Assembly (NCBI RefSeq): GCF_019802255.1 | Contig: NZ_JAHYSS010000002.1 | Span: 186,001-250,000 of the forward strand | Length of the DNA stretch: 64,000 bases | DNA from: Pedobacter polysacchareus | Lineage (GTDB): Bacteria; Bacteroidota; Bacteroidia; Sphingobacteriales; Sphingobacteriaceae | Direction of reading: 5' to 3' | In this document: piece after piece, positions 38,172-47,375 of the stretch | Numbering within the stretch: the first letter of the stretch is position 1 | How the letters are laid out: the number at the start of each line of letters is the position of its first letter | The notes under the pieces: generated by a model | The model's input: the letters and a program-made list of their open reading frames with translations, nothing else | Told to the model about the DNA's origin: nothing | The model's database searches: none | Translations under genes and position numbers: made by a program

Positions 38172-38741
38172 ATGCTTAATTTTGTTCTCTTTGGCCCACC
38201 GGGTGCAGGCAAAGGCACTCAATCTCAGAAATTGATCGATCAGTATCAATTGATCCACATTTCCACAGGTGACCTTTTTAGGGCTCACATTAAAAATCAA
38301 TCACCATTAGGGCAGAAAGTAAGTGAGTTGATCGCAGACGGACAATTGGTTCCTGATGAGATCACGATCGCTATGCTGGAAGAAGAAGTGGATAAAAACC
38401 CGGAAGCTAAAGGCTTTATTTTTGACGGATTTCCACGAACAGTTCCTCAGGCAATTGCACTTGATGAATTTTTAGAGAGCAAAGGCAGCAGTATTGCAGG
38501 TGTAATTGCTTTAGATGTTGATCAGGAAGAATTAACCAAACGTATCGCACAACGTCAGTTGGAAAGCGGTCGTGTGGATGATCAGGCAGATAAACTGCAA
38601 AAAAGAATCGACGAGTATTTTAGCAAAACTATCCATGTTTTGCCCTACTACGAAGCACAGGGTAAACTAAGTAAAGTAAACGGTATCGGTAATATCGATG
38701 CAATCTTTACCGAGTTACGTGCGGTTGTTGATCAGTATTAG
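38172..38741 (+). CDS. adk: Adenylate kinase
   Basis: Adk converts AMP and ATP to two ADP and sets the energy balance of the cell. The 189-residue sequence starts with the P-loop GPPGAGKGTQ, then has the AMP-binding HISTGDLFRAHIK and GFPRTVPQA. The LID region is the short form, with no zinc-binding cysteines (QRQLESGRVDD), consistent with the ~190-residue Bacteroidota enzymes rather than the ~215-residue form. It is followed by a terminator and obgE. Confidence 0.96.
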   Translation: MLNFVLFGPPGAGKGTQSQKLIDQYQLIHISTGDLFRAHIKNQSPLGQKVSELIADGQLVPDEITIAMLEEEVDKNPEAKGFIFDGFPRTVPQAIALDEFLESKGSSIAGVIALDVDQEELTKRIAQRQLESGRVDDQADKLQKRIDEYFSKTIHVLPYYEAQGKLSKVNGIGNIDAIFTELRAVVDQY

Positions 38742-38785
38742 TATAAAAGATGTGCCGGAAACTCTGGCATATTTATCATAAATTT

Positions 38786-38808
38786 GGTACTGATTTAAAA
38801 TCAGTACC
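38786..38808. repeat. Perfect inverted repeat between adk and obgE
   Basis: GGTACTGATTT pairs with AAATCAGTACC around a single central base, an 11-bp perfect palindrome of unknown role. It lies just before the terminator and could be an operator or a first stabilising hairpin of the adk mRNA end. Confidence 0.6.
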
Positions 38809-38810
38809 GC

Positions 38811-38842
38811 AAAAGCCCGACTTTTAAGTCGGCTTTTTTATT
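38811..38842 (+). terminator. Intrinsic terminator after adk
   Basis: AAAAGCC plus CGACTT pair with AAGTCGGCTTTT, with one bulged C, and the right arm runs into six T. It lies 25 bases or so before the obgE ATG, so obgE is expressed either by readthrough or from a promoter hidden in this interval. Confidence 0.85.
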
Positions 38843-38858
38843 TTTAAAAAAGAAGGTT

Positions 38859-39863
38859 ATGTCGCAAGGTTCAAATTTTGTAGATTATGTTAAAATATGC
38901 TGTCGCTCAGGTAAGGGAGGGGCAGGTTCTGCACACTTGCATCGTGATATACGCACTTCTACAGGTGGTCCTGATGGTGGTGATGGCGGGCGCGGTGGAC
39001 ACATCATATTGAGAGGAAACTCGCAATTCTGGACTTTACTCCATTTAAAATATCGTAAGCACATCATTGCTCAGGATGGTCAGCCAGGATCAAGCGGTAC
39101 CTCTTCTGGTAAATTTGGTAAAGATGAGATCTTAGATGTACCTCTTGGAACGATTGCTAAAGATGCGGAAACAGGGGAAGTACTTTTCGAAATCACTAAA
39201 GATGGAGAGACTAAAATCCTGACACCTGGTGGTCGTGGTGGATTGGGAAACTGGCATTTCAAAACGCCAACCCAGCAAACTCCACGTTTTGCTCAGCCAG
39301 GTGAATCTGGTAAAGAACAATGGATGGTGCTGGAATTAAAAGTTCTTGCTGATGTTGGTCTGGTAGGTTTCCCTAATGCTGGAAAATCGACATTGCTTTC
39401 TGTATTGTCAGCAGCGAAACCAGAAATCGCAGATTATCCATTTACTACTTTAGTACCAAACCTGGGTATTGTAGCCTATCGTGGCGGTAAGTCATTTGTA
39501 ATGGCAGACATCCCTGGAATTATTGAAGGCGCTTCAAAAGGTAAAGGTTTGGGATTCCGCTTCCTTCGCCATATCGAAAGAAACTCTGTATTGCTTTTCA
39601 TGGTACCTGCAGATACGCACCGTACCATTGCAGAAGAATATGAGATTCTGAAAACGGAATTGAGAGATTACAACCCGGAATTGATGCAAAAACCTCATTT
39701 ATTGGCCATCACGAAATCTGATATGCTGGATGAAGAGCTGACGGCAGAAATGAAAAAAGACATTCCTAGCCATGTTCCATCCATATTTATCTCATCTGTA
39801 GCTCAAAAAGGCCTAACAGAATTGAAAGATATGCTATGGGAATCCATTAATGAAGAAGCATAA
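38859..39863 (+). CDS. obgE: Obg-family GTPase
   Basis: ObgE is an essential GTPase that binds the large ribosomal subunit and affects ribosome assembly and the stringent response. The 334 residues comprise the glycine-rich Obg domain ([20 protein letters not shown], then GGRGGHI) to about residue 158, then the G domain with G1 [10 protein letters not shown]3 [10 protein letters not shown] and G4 TKSD, where most homologues have NKxD. There is no C-terminal OCT domain, so this is the short form. It follows adk, a common pairing in this phylum. Confidence 0.95.
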   Translation: MSQGSNFVDYVKICCRSGKGGAGSAHLHRDIRTSTGGPDGGDGGRGGHIILRGNSQFWTLLHLKYRKHIIAQDGQPGSSGTSSGKFGKDEILDVPLGTIAKDAETGEVLFEITKDGETKILTPGGRGGLGNWHFKTPTQQTPRFAQPGESGKEQWMVLELKVLADVGLVGFPNAGKSTLLSVLSAAKPEIADYPFTTLVPNLGIVAYRGGKSFVMADIPGIIEGASKGKGLGFRFLRHIERNSVLLFMVPADTHRTIAEEYEILKTELRDYNPELMQKPHLLAITKSDMLDEELTAEMKKDIPSHVPSIFISSVAQKGLTELKDMLWESINEEA

Positions 39864-39890
39864 GTAAATTTCCTGCTAAAGCATATAAGA

Positions 39891-39933
39891 AAGACCTTTC
39901 CACTGCCTAAATAGCAGTAGAAAGGTCTTTTAG
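39891..39933. terminator. Bidirectional terminator between obgE and the acetyltransferase
   Basis: AAGACCTTTC-C-ACTGC (39891-39906) pairs with GCAGT-A-GAAAGGTCTT (39914-39929), a 16-position stem with one mismatch, flanked by A and T runs. The stop codon of the minus-strand acetyltransferase gene lies within the loop, so the hairpin serves both converging genes. Confidence 0.88.
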
Positions 39934-40386
39934 TTTCTTCTCCATACAGATGCTACCCGCCACATTTTCATATTGGGCATAATTTGGAATCTGTTGATAA
40001 CCTCTTTTCTGATATAAAATGACCGCTTCCTTCTGCTTGTCGCTGGTTTCCAGAATACACCTTTCATAGCCCATCTCCTTTGCCCATTTTTCCAGGTGAA
40101 GGAGGATATTTGTGGCAATGCCGATATTCCGAAATTCCGGATGTACAAACATACGTTTCACTTCCATGGTGCCTGAATCATATGCTTTGATAGATCCACA
40201 GCCAATGGCAACGCCTTCCATATAAGCGATGACTACATGTTTAATTTGATCAGTTTTATTGAACTGACTAAAAAAGGATTGCGCTTCTCCATTGTTTTCA
40301 CTCAGATTTTCATCTAAAAGCGCAATGAGTTTCCTGAAATCTAAATGATCAGGATTCGTTCTGCTAAGGTGTATGTAGGTATTCAT
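39907..40386 (-). CDS. GNAT-family N-acetyltransferase
   Basis: This 159-residue cytosolic enzyme should transfer an acetyl group from acetyl-CoA to an amine. The acetyl-CoA loop appears as PEFRNIGIATNILLHLEKWA, followed by ILETSDKQKEAVILYQKRGY, the typical end of the fold. The acceptor is unknown. It stands alone and converges with obgE on a shared terminator. Confidence 0.88.
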   Translation of the reverse strand: MNTYIHLSRTNPDHLDFRKLIALLDENLSENNGEAQSFFSQFNKTDQIKHVVIAYMEGVAIGCGSIKAYDSGTMEVKRMFVHPEFRNIGIATNILLHLEKWAKEMGYERCILETSDKQKEAVILYQKRGYQQIPNYAQYENVAGSICMEKKLKDLSTAI

Positions 40387-40459
40387 GGTACGATCAATTT
40401 CCCCTATAAATTATATGTACAGCCAGTGTTTAATGCCTTAATTTAACCCGGCTGATGCT

Positions 40460-41365
40460 TTAATTAAGGTATGGGTTTTTTGGAATATTCTGTAATTTAT
40501 AGCCCTCTTTTTTAAGTTGCAGCAGTTCCTCAGCTGTAGGTATTTCTTTAAAAATAATGGCCGATAAAACTTGTCCTGGAATAATTTTTAATTTCGATAA
40601 TAGGTCCAGAATCGACTTCTTAAGGTAGATAGATCTGAATTTTTTGCTGCGGTTATCGGCAGTAATTCCTTCTGCACCACTAAAATAAAAGTTTGGGTTG
40701 ATGCGCTTAAAAGCCACCATTGGGAGATTCAGACCAGCGGCAAATTTTTCAAACTCACGTTCTGATACTTTATAGACAAAATTGCCGACTGGTTCATAAG
40801 AAAACCGGTTTTTCCAAACCCTGGAACCGAGATTGCCTTTAATGGAGTTTAAGGTGTTCACCATAAACAGCAGCAATGGCATTTTTGAAATCGGATCCTG
40901 TGGTTCGATGATCACAATGCCTTTTTTACAAACCCGGATCATTTCATACAAAGCCGAATAAGGTCTCGGAAAGTGATGGTAAGACTCTTTGCAAAGCACA
41001 AAATCATAAGTATTGTCGTCAAAAGATAGTTTCTCCGCGTTTTCTGAACGGAAATCATTTACTATTCCTTCCTGATGGGCAATGCTCAGGAAATCTGTGT
41101 TCAGGTCCGTTGCAGTAGCCTGATTGCCATTGTTAAGGATGTATCGGGCATCAAAACCATAAGCATCGCCAACAGTGAGCCATTTCTGTTCTTTATTTTT
41201 CAGCAGCGGGTTCAGGCAATCAAAAAATAAACGCTGTAACCAGGAACCTATGCTAGTGGTATCTTCGTATCTGCTCTTTTTAAAGTATGCGGATTTAGCT
41301 TCCGGAGTTGGAAACTTTTCATTGTACCATTTTTCATGGAGTTCATAACTTTCTTTGTGGAACAT
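40460..41365 (-). CDS. Class I SAM-dependent methyltransferase
   Basis: This 301-residue protein has a methyltransferase type-11-like core. Motif I is WLTVGDAYGFDARYILNNG at about 80-98, an acidic residue follows at TATDLNTDFL, and motif IV-like YDFVLCKESYHHFPRPYSAL is near 135. The C-terminal third (residues 190-301) has no clear match. Substrates of such stand-alone genes cannot be predicted; the neighbours give no hint. Confidence 0.8.
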   Translation of the reverse strand: MFHKESYELHEKWYNEKFPTPEAKSAYFKKSRYEDTTSIGSWLQRLFFDCLNPLLKNKEQKWLTVGDAYGFDARYILNNGNQATATDLNTDFLSIAHQEGIVNDFRSENAEKLSFDDNTYDFVLCKESYHHFPRPYSALYEMIRVCKKGIVIIEPQDPISKMPLLLFMVNTLNSIKGNLGSRVWKNRFSYEPVGNFVYKVSEREFEKFAAGLNLPMVAFKRINPNFYFSGAEGITADNRSKKFRSIYLKKSILDLLSKLKIIPGQVLSAIIFKEIPTAEELLQLKKEGYKLQNIPKNPYLN

Positions 41366-41621
41366 TTTCGGTGAATTGCTTAGGTTGTATTAAATCTAAT
41401 TATTTTTTTCCTGAAGAAATTAAACGTAAATGTTAAATTATGTTAATATTCTCCTTATTCTCAAGTAATTAGGGATTGTAAGGGTTCAGTATTCAGGAAA
41501 AGGCTTGATCTTTGATCCCCAGAAGACTTACTAAGCTTCCATAGAAAAGAATACCTTAGAAGAAATATAATTGAGGTGCCCTGGAAAGGACACCATTACC
41601 TTTAATCATAACAATAAACGC

Positions 41622-43202
41622 ATGAAAAAATGCTTGATCATCCTTTTTGTCTGCTTTAGCAGTTTCGGTTTTGCACAGGATAAATATTGGCAGCAAGAAG
41701 TCAGTTATCAGATAGACGTCTCCTTAAATGACCAGGCAAAAACCCTTAAGGGCTCAGAACAGATTGTTTACAAAAACAATTCTCCTAGTACACTTGATTT
41801 TATTTGGTTCCACATTTGGCCGAATGCCTATAAACAGGAATCTACTGCGCTGTTCCAGCAATTGAAAAATGATACCAGCAGAACCAAGAAAATGGAAAAA
41901 TACACCTTCGGCAGTATTGATGGTTTAAACTTTAAAGTGAATGGACAGATTGCTGTTACAGAAGCACATCCAAATCCTCAATATATCGATGTGATTAAAG
42001 TAAAGTTACCGAACCCATTAAAACCTGGCGAATCGGTCGATATCAGTACGGATTTCAATGTAAAACTGCCTTCATATTTCTCGAGATCAGGTTTTGCTGA
42101 TGGTGAGTTTATGATTTGTCAGTGGTATCCAAAGCCTGCTGTATTTGATAAAAGTGGCTGGCATGAGTTCCCATACCTTGATATGGGAGAGTTTTATAGC
42201 GATTATGCTGCTTTTAAGGTCAATATTACCTTGCCTTCAGACTATGTAGTAGGTGCTACTGGAGTACTGCAGACCGCTGATGAACTGGCCCTATATAAAA
42301 AACTGGGTGCTGCAAATACCGCTAATAGAAGCGGAAAGCCTGAACTTTATAAGCCGATTCGCAAGTCTCCAACAAAGACACTGACCTATGAGATGAATCA
42401 TGTGCCTGATTTTGCCTGGTTTGCCGCAAAGAATTTTGTGATCCAGTATGATACGGCGCAGCTGGCTTCTGGAAAAGTGGTGGATGCCTTTACCTATTCC
42501 CACAATAAAAAACCAACTTTATGGACCAACAGTATCGATTATACCAAGGATGCCGTAAAACATTACAGTAAATGGATTGGCGAATATGAATATCCGGTGG
42601 TTCAAGTGGTAGAAGGGCCGGTTAACAATTCAAGCGGTGGGATGGAGTATCCAACCATTACGTTAATCACTAGTCCGGATGCTAAAAAAGAAACTTTAGA
42701 TGCGGTCATTACGCATGAGGTAGGACACAATTGGTTCATGAGTATGCTGGGCAGTAATGAGCGTCAGCATGCCTGGCTGGATGAAGGATTGAATACTTAT
42801 TTTCAATTCAGATATGAAGCGGAAAAATACCGCTCCAATAGTCTCTTTGGAGATGCCATCCCTGAGCAAGTAAAGAAAATGCCAGAGAAAGAGTTTCTAA
42901 CCAGTATCTATAATGCGTTAGCCTCAATTCCAATGAAAGCAGCCATTGAAACCCCTTCAGATAAATTTAGCAGTTCTGATGAATATAGTATGTCTTCCTA
43001 TGTGAAAACAGCTTTATGGCTGTTCATTTTGGAGAATGAAGTGGGAAGAGAAAAGATGGACAAAGCTTTTCAATATTATTTCAGCTTATGGAAGAATAAG
43101 CACCCTCAGCCTGAAGATTTGAAAGCGGCATTTGAAACCTCTTTAGGAGTGAATTTAGATGCTTATTTCAAGCTGATTAACAAAGAAGGAGGTTTTAAAT
43201 AA
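41622..43202 (+). CDS. Secreted M1-family zinc metallopeptidase
   Basis: This 526-residue aminopeptidase-like protein has a signal peptide (start MKKCLIILFVCF, cleavage near GFAQDK). The N-terminal M1 beta domain is followed by the gluzincin catalytic site: the substrate motif GGMEYPT, HEVGHN with the two histidine ligands, and the Glu ligand in WLDEGLNTY. It lacks the C-terminal helical domain of full-length M1 enzymes, as do many Bacteroidota relatives. I start it at ATG 41622 because an upstream in-frame GTG at 41571 would put 17 non-signal residues before the signal peptide. The protein is expected in the periplasm or outside. Confidence 0.9.
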   Translation: MKKCLIILFVCFSSFGFAQDKYWQQEVSYQIDVSLNDQAKTLKGSEQIVYKNNSPSTLDFIWFHIWPNAYKQESTALFQQLKNDTSRTKKMEKYTFGSIDGLNFKVNGQIAVTEAHPNPQYIDVIKVKLPNPLKPGESVDISTDFNVKLPSYFSRSGFADGEFMICQWYPKPAVFDKSGWHEFPYLDMGEFYSDYAAFKVNITLPSDYVVGATGVLQTADELALYKKLGAANTANRSGKPELYKPIRKSPTKTLTYEMNHVPDFAWFAAKNFVIQYDTAQLASGKVVDAFTYSHNKKPTLWTNSIDYTKDAVKHYSKWIGEYEYPVVQVVEGPVNNSSGGMEYPTITLITSPDAKKETLDAVITHEVGHNWFMSMLGSNERQHAWLDEGLNTYFQFRYEAEKYRSNSLFGDAIPEQVKKMPEKEFLTSIYNALASIPMKAAIETPSDKFSSSDEYSMSSYVKTALWLFILENEVGREKMDKAFQYYFSLWKNKHPQPEDLKAAFETSLGVNLDAYFKLINKEGGFK

Positions 43203-43205
43203 CAT

Positions 43206-43295
43206 TTATCCACATGGTTGTTCACAGTGTTATCCACCGGTTATCCACTCTTTATCCACAGGGTTGTCCACTCTTTATCCACAGGGTTGTCCACA
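43206..43295 (+). repeat. Array of eight DnaA-box-like 9-mers
   Basis: Eight TTrTyCACn 9-mers in the same orientation begin at 43206, 43218, 43230, 43241, 43252, 43264, 43275 and 43287, i.e. every 11-12 bases. Three (43206, 43252, 43275) are exact TTATCCACA, the consensus DnaA box; the others are TTGTTCACA, TTATCCACC, TTATCCACT, TTGTCCACT and TTGTCCACA. The last four boxes form two copies of a 23-base unit. The array fills the gap between the M1 peptidase stop and the MocR gene. It could be a replication origin, a DnaA-titration site or an operator. Confidence 0.85.
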
Positions 43296-43365
43296 TTTTA
43301 AAAGGTGAATATGGCTTATGGGAAAGCACCATCAATATCAGTAAATTTGATGGCTAAATTTTCCT

Positions 43366-44799
43366 ATGAACCAGTATAGATATGAAGAGATTTCGGCAGA
43401 GATCGCAATTAATATTACCGAAGGAAGGTTAAAACCAGGACATAAACTTCCTTCGGTTAGAAGCTTAAAACAGCAATACAAAGCAAGTTTAAGTACCATT
43501 AACAAAGCCTATGAGCTTTTAGTTATTTTGGGACTGGTAGAATGTGTCCCCAAATCGGGTTATTATGTGGCATTGCCCAAAGCAAGTACTAGTGGGGGAC
43601 TTGTGACACCACCAAGTCACGCCAGGCTCAGAGATGAGTTGTTTAGAAACAATTTGCTAGCCATCACGGCTAGTGTAAATCCGTCGCATCGTCATAGTCT
43701 AAGTGAGTTTAATGTAGCTACCCCGGATGATCTGTTTATCCCTCAGAAAATGATCCTGAGAAATATGCAGCAGGTGATCAGGGAAAAAGGGACAAAATTA
43801 CTTAGGTATTATCCTTCCAATGGTTCAGAGCCATTGAAAGAGCAGATTACAAGGCATTCGGCCTTAAATCACGGAACTTTTGATAGCGAAGGGTTAATCA
43901 TTACTGACGGCGCATTGCAAGCCTTTTATATTGCCCTGGCTGCGGTAACCACAGCGGGTGATGCGGTGGCGATTGAAAGTCCATGCGTATTTTCAATGTT
44001 ACAGGTATTGACTACCTTGAAGCTTAAAATTGTGGAAATTCCAGTGTTGGGCGCTGATGGTTTTGACCTGGACTTTCTGGAACAAACGCTAAAGGCCATT
44101 CCTATAAAAGCGATTGCACTTACCCCTAACTTTCATAATCCTACAGGCTTCCTGATGTCTGATGAAAACAAATTAAGGTTACTGGAAATGGCCAGGACCC
44201 GAGACATTCCCATTATTGAGAATGACGTATACGGTGATCTTAATTTTGGTGACCATCGTCCGGGAAATATTAGTTCCATGGACGATACTGGATTAGTCAT
44301 GACCTTTTCTTCTTTTTCAAAAACCCTGGCTTCAGGGATTCGTTTAGGCTGGCTGTTTACCGGAAAATTTTTTAAAGAGGCGGAGCAAATCAAGTTTTCA
44401 TTGGGCAGTACCGTAGCACCAGTGTACCAGGAAACCATGCTGAAAATTTTATCGACCAATAGCTATGAACGTCATATCCGTTCCTTCCGGATGAAATTGG
44501 CTAGCCAGTGTTATCAGACAATGGAGCTTATTTCTACGCATTTTCCAGAGAAGACGTTAATTTCTACCCCTAAAGGAGGTTATAGCATCTGGCTTAAAAT
44601 GGAAAAAGAGATTGATATGGTTAGATTTCATGGCCATTGCGAAGAAATCGGCGTACGTTTCACACCAGGTTATACTTTTTCTTACAGCAATGCTTTTGAA
44701 CAATACTTTAGAATCGTTTTTGCAGTAAAGTACACGCCTTTCCGGGAGAACGTTCTGAAACAGGCAGGGCTATTTGCAGGGAGTATCCTTCAGGAATAG
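43366..44799 (+). CDS. MocR-type regulator (GntR helix-turn-helix fused to aminotransferase)
   Basis: This 477-residue protein has an N-terminal GntR winged helix (EISAEIAINITEGRLKPGHK, then KLPSVRSLKQQYKAS and VPKSGYYVA). A linker leads to a fold-type I aminotransferase domain from about 115 on. PLP landmarks are TDGALQAFYIALA, TPNFHNPTGF, ENDVYGDL and the Schiff-base lysine in TFSSFSKTLASGIRLGW. MocR/PdxR proteins sense PLP or amino compounds and often regulate a nearby gene. Here the DnaA-box-like array lies directly upstream, so those repeats might instead be its operator. The following gene is an acetyltransferase 132 bases away. Confidence 0.92.
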   Translation: MNQYRYEEISAEIAINITEGRLKPGHKLPSVRSLKQQYKASLSTINKAYELLVILGLVECVPKSGYYVALPKASTSGGLVTPPSHARLRDELFRNNLLAITASVNPSHRHSLSEFNVATPDDLFIPQKMILRNMQQVIREKGTKLLRYYPSNGSEPLKEQITRHSALNHGTFDSEGLIITDGALQAFYIALAAVTTAGDAVAIESPCVFSMLQVLTTLKLKIVEIPVLGADGFDLDFLEQTLKAIPIKAIALTPNFHNPTGFLMSDENKLRLLEMARTRDIPIIENDVYGDLNFGDHRPGNISSMDDTGLVMTFSSFSKTLASGIRLGWLFTGKFFKEAEQIKFSLGSTVAPVYQETMLKILSTNSYERHIRSFRMKLASQCYQTMELISTHFPEKTLISTPKGGYSIWLKMEKEIDMVRFHGHCEEIGVRFTPGYTFSYSNAFEQYFRIVFAVKYTPFRENVLKQAGLFAGSILQE

Positions 44800-44931
44800 C
44801 ATCTGTACCCCATAGATTAAAGTATACTGAACCCCTTTTATCTTTCCGCAATTCCTAATTTGCCCCAGAAATAGATCGTCGAGGATGCCACTCAGTTATC
44901 AAGAGGAACAGCCATCAGGGATTGATCTTTA

Positions 44932-45471
44932 ATGACTATGAACATGGAAAATAAGATAAAAACAAAGTTTACTATTGCCTCCGAAGAAGGAATTGCCATA
45001 CTGCAGGAACTGGGGGAGAAGCGCGCACAAGAGAAATATACCGGATTACTGAGTCCCAGTCAAATTGAAAACTACTTGTTCGATAAATTCAATACGGATA
45101 CCATTATAAGTAATTTAAATACATTCTCTAATCAATTGATCGTGGTGTATGTGGAGGATCAGCCTGCGGGATACGCGTACTTCAGTGGAAATGGAGAGGT
45201 TCCGGAAGCGTTGAAAGATAAACGTGTGGTACACCTCGAAGATCTGGAAGTGTTGGATGCTTATAGAGGAAGCGGCGCAAAAGAGTTCCTGATGGAGAAA
45301 TTCCTGAATGTCTGTAAATCTTATGGAGTGTTAAAGAGCAGAGAAAGAATCGATGTACAGGATCACATTACTTTCTATGAGCAATATGGATTTCAACAAA
45401 AGGGAACAGAAGAGATCAGTATAGCCGGGCTAACTTTTCCATCGGTGATACTGATCAGGGAAAACCCTTAA
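44932..45471 (+). CDS. GNAT-family N-acetyltransferase
   Basis: This 179-residue protein has the acetyltransferase pattern. VVYVEDQPAGYAYFSGNG and VVHLEDLEVLDAYRGSGAKE form the central strands and the acetyl-CoA loop, and HITFYEQYGFQQKG the C-terminal strand. The start could also be the ATG at 44944. The acceptor is unknown. It lies after the MocR gene and could be its target (inference), and converges with the MFS gene with only 8 bases between the stops. Confidence 0.83.
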   Translation: MTMNMENKIKTKFTIASEEGIAILQELGEKRAQEKYTGLLSPSQIENYLFDKFNTDTIISNLNTFSNQLIVVYVEDQPAGYAYFSGNGEVPEALKDKRVVHLEDLEVLDAYRGSGAKEFLMEKFLNVCKSYGVLKSRERIDVQDHITFYEQYGFQQKGTEEISIAGLTFPSVILIRENP

Positions 45472-45479
45472 ATACGTTG

Positions 45480-46706
45480 CTATTTTCTATTGATAAAAGA
45501 TTCTTTTTTCATGGTGTTCCTGCAAATCCATAAGCTGATCAGCATAAATATTGCAGCAGCAAGGAAGGGAGCACCGGAAAATTTAAATGGTGCTTTTGGA
45601 TTGGTAAACCAGGCGAATAAATTGGTCATGAGTAGGGGACCTACAATAGAAGTGGCACTCATCAGACTGGTTAAAGCACCTTGTAGTTCTCCTTGTTCGT
45701 TCTGTGGAACGTTTTGAGAGATTGTGGCTTGTAAGGCAGGGCCGGCAATTCCACCCAGACAGTAGGGCACGAGAAAGGCAAACATCATCCAGCTTTGGTT
45801 CGCAAAGGCAAATAACAGCATACCCAGGACAGAAAACGCAAGGCCGATATATATGCTCTTTTCATTACCTAACCGCGGACTTGTGTACCTGATTAAGCCA
45901 CCCTGAACCAGCGCAACTAATATTCCCGCAGTGGCCAGTGAGATGCCGATGAGGAAAGTATTCCATTGGAAACGTTCGATATTGATGAATGTCCAGGTAC
46001 TTTGCAGCGCCTGACCAGCAATATAAATAAAAATTAAAGCCACGATTAAACCACCCACACCTTTGTACTTTTTGAGGCAAAGTAAGGAACCTACCGGATT
46101 GGCTCTGGACCATTCAAAAGAACGTCGGTGAGCCTTATCCAATGACTCAGGCAATACAAAATAGCCGTAAATCACATTGACAAACGTAAGGACAGCTGCC
46201 GCAATGAAAGGGACTCTTGGGCCAAGCTCACCAAGCAGGCCACCTAGCGCAGGACCAACTACAAAGCCTAAACCGAATGCGGCGCCAATTAAGCCGAAGT
46301 TTTGCGCCCTGTTTTCCGGCGTACTGATGTCGGCAATATAGGCTGTAGCAGTGGTCATACTGGCACCAAACATGCCCGCAATGATGCGGCCAAGGAATAA
46401 CCACCAGATACTTGGGGCTAAAGCCAGGAAAATATAATCGATGCCAAAGCCAAATAAAGAGAAAAGTAATACTGGTCTTCTGCCATATTTATCACTCAGG
46501 TTACCGATAATCGGGGCACAGATGAATTGCATAATGGCATAAGCAAACATGAGTAAGCCGCTCCATTGTGAAGCTTCACTGATATTGCCATGGATCAACT
46601 GTTCTATCAATTGAGGGAATACCGGAATGATCAGCCCAATGCCAATCACGTCCAATAACATGGTGATGAAAATGAAGCTTAACGCCGCTTTTCTGGATGA
46701 TGCCAT
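45480..46706 (-). CDS. TetA-like (TCR/Tet) MFS efflux transporter
   Basis: This 408-residue twelve-helix carrier matches the tetracycline/H+ antiporter subfamily. DVIGIGLIIPVFPQLIEQL and the loop 2-3 motif LSDKYGRRPVLLFSLFGFG, then IDYIFLALAPS, are hallmark stretches, followed by FGASMTTATAYIADIS and the C-terminal half with LQATISQNVPQNEQGELQGA. Chromosomal members often export unknown compounds, so tetracycline resistance should not be assumed. No TetR-type regulator is adjacent. Confidence 0.88.
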   Translation of the reverse strand: MASSRKAALSFIFITMLLDVIGIGLIIPVFPQLIEQLIHGNISEASQWSGLLMFAYAIMQFICAPIIGNLSDKYGRRPVLLFSLFGFGIDYIFLALAPSIWWLFLGRIIAGMFGASMTTATAYIADISTPENRAQNFGLIGAAFGLGFVVGPALGGLLGELGPRVPFIAAAVLTFVNVIYGYFVLPESLDKAHRRSFEWSRANPVGSLLCLKKYKGVGGLIVALIFIYIAGQALQSTWTFINIERFQWNTFLIGISLATAGILVALVQGGLIRYTSPRLGNEKSIYIGLAFSVLGMLLFAFANQSWMMFAFLVPYCLGGIAGPALQATISQNVPQNEQGELQGALTSLMSATSIVGPLLMTNLFAWFTNPKAPFKFSGAPFLAAAIFMLISLWICRNTMKKESFINRK

Positions 46707-47375
46707 AAAATTTTTAGGATATGAAGGCGCAAGTTATTGCTTCTAATTTAAAAATCGGGTTTCCTGATCTGATATATTATGGATTATGCGCTATTTTTCT
46801 AAAATTTAAATTCAAAACCGACCTCAGGCTTAAACTCTGCAAAATCAAAGCACCATTTTAAATCTGCTGTCGAGGATGTTTTCTATCAAGTAGGGCGTGC
46901 ATCCGAAACATTTAAACGGGGTTCTTAGGAGGCTGTCCAGTTTTTCTTTTAATACTTGATATTCTTTTGAAAATACCGAAAGCTTGACGATTCCGGTTAT
47001 CGAAAAAGCAAAAAAATAGTGAGTATAAGACCAAGATAAAAAGACGAGATAGTGGTCGGGTAGTGTTCGGGAAGAGATCGGCCTTATAATAGGGTTCGGA
47101 TAGGGTTGCTTTAGTCTCTGCTATCCCAACCCCTTCCAACAGCTACAAGAAAGTAGGTCTCTTCCCGACTACATCCAGGCTTGTTTTTGAAGAGCTCTGT
47201 TGCTTTTAATTGCAGAAAGCTAATGTAGTACTCATCAATCTGTCATTTTAATTATATACGCAGGAGCGGGTCTTATAATTGTCTTCCTGATGTATTTAAA
47301 TGTATTGACTAGATCAGCTGTTTTACCAGTAATGATCCAGCGGTTATGTTGAGGCTACTCCAATCTTTATCAAGG
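46707..47375. other. Long intergenic region with a nested palindromic element
   Basis: This 669 bp stretch holds no convincing gene. A minus-strand frame at 46912-47139 (75 codons) exists but overlaps the palindrome and looks like a by-product of it. An element at 47060-47172 folds: outer arms CGGGAAGAGA (47068-47077) with TCTCTTCCCG (47158-47167), inner arms GGGTTCGGATAG with CTATCCCAACCC (one mismatch). Around 47051 there is a short phased repeat, AGTGGTCGGGT then AGTGTTCGGGA. It may be a REP/MITE-type repeat or a structured RNA. Confidence 0.55.

Noticed and set aside
37910..38218. Minus-strand frame of 102 codons upstream of adk
   Set aside because: It overlaps the adk start on the other strand and its first residues mirror the P-loop codons.
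43206..43295. CRISPR array at the repeated TTATCCAC motifs
   Set aside because: The repeats are about 9 bases with 2-3 base gaps and no unique spacers; no cas genes are near.
45480..46706. Tetracycline resistance determinant
   Set aside because: The protein belongs to the TetA-like carrier subfamily, but no regulator, mobile element or resistance context is present, so a housekeeping efflux role is as likely.
46912..47139. Minus-strand frame of 75 codons in the gap before the HD gene
   Set aside because: Half of it is the nested palindrome read in one direction; this explains the open frame without a gene.
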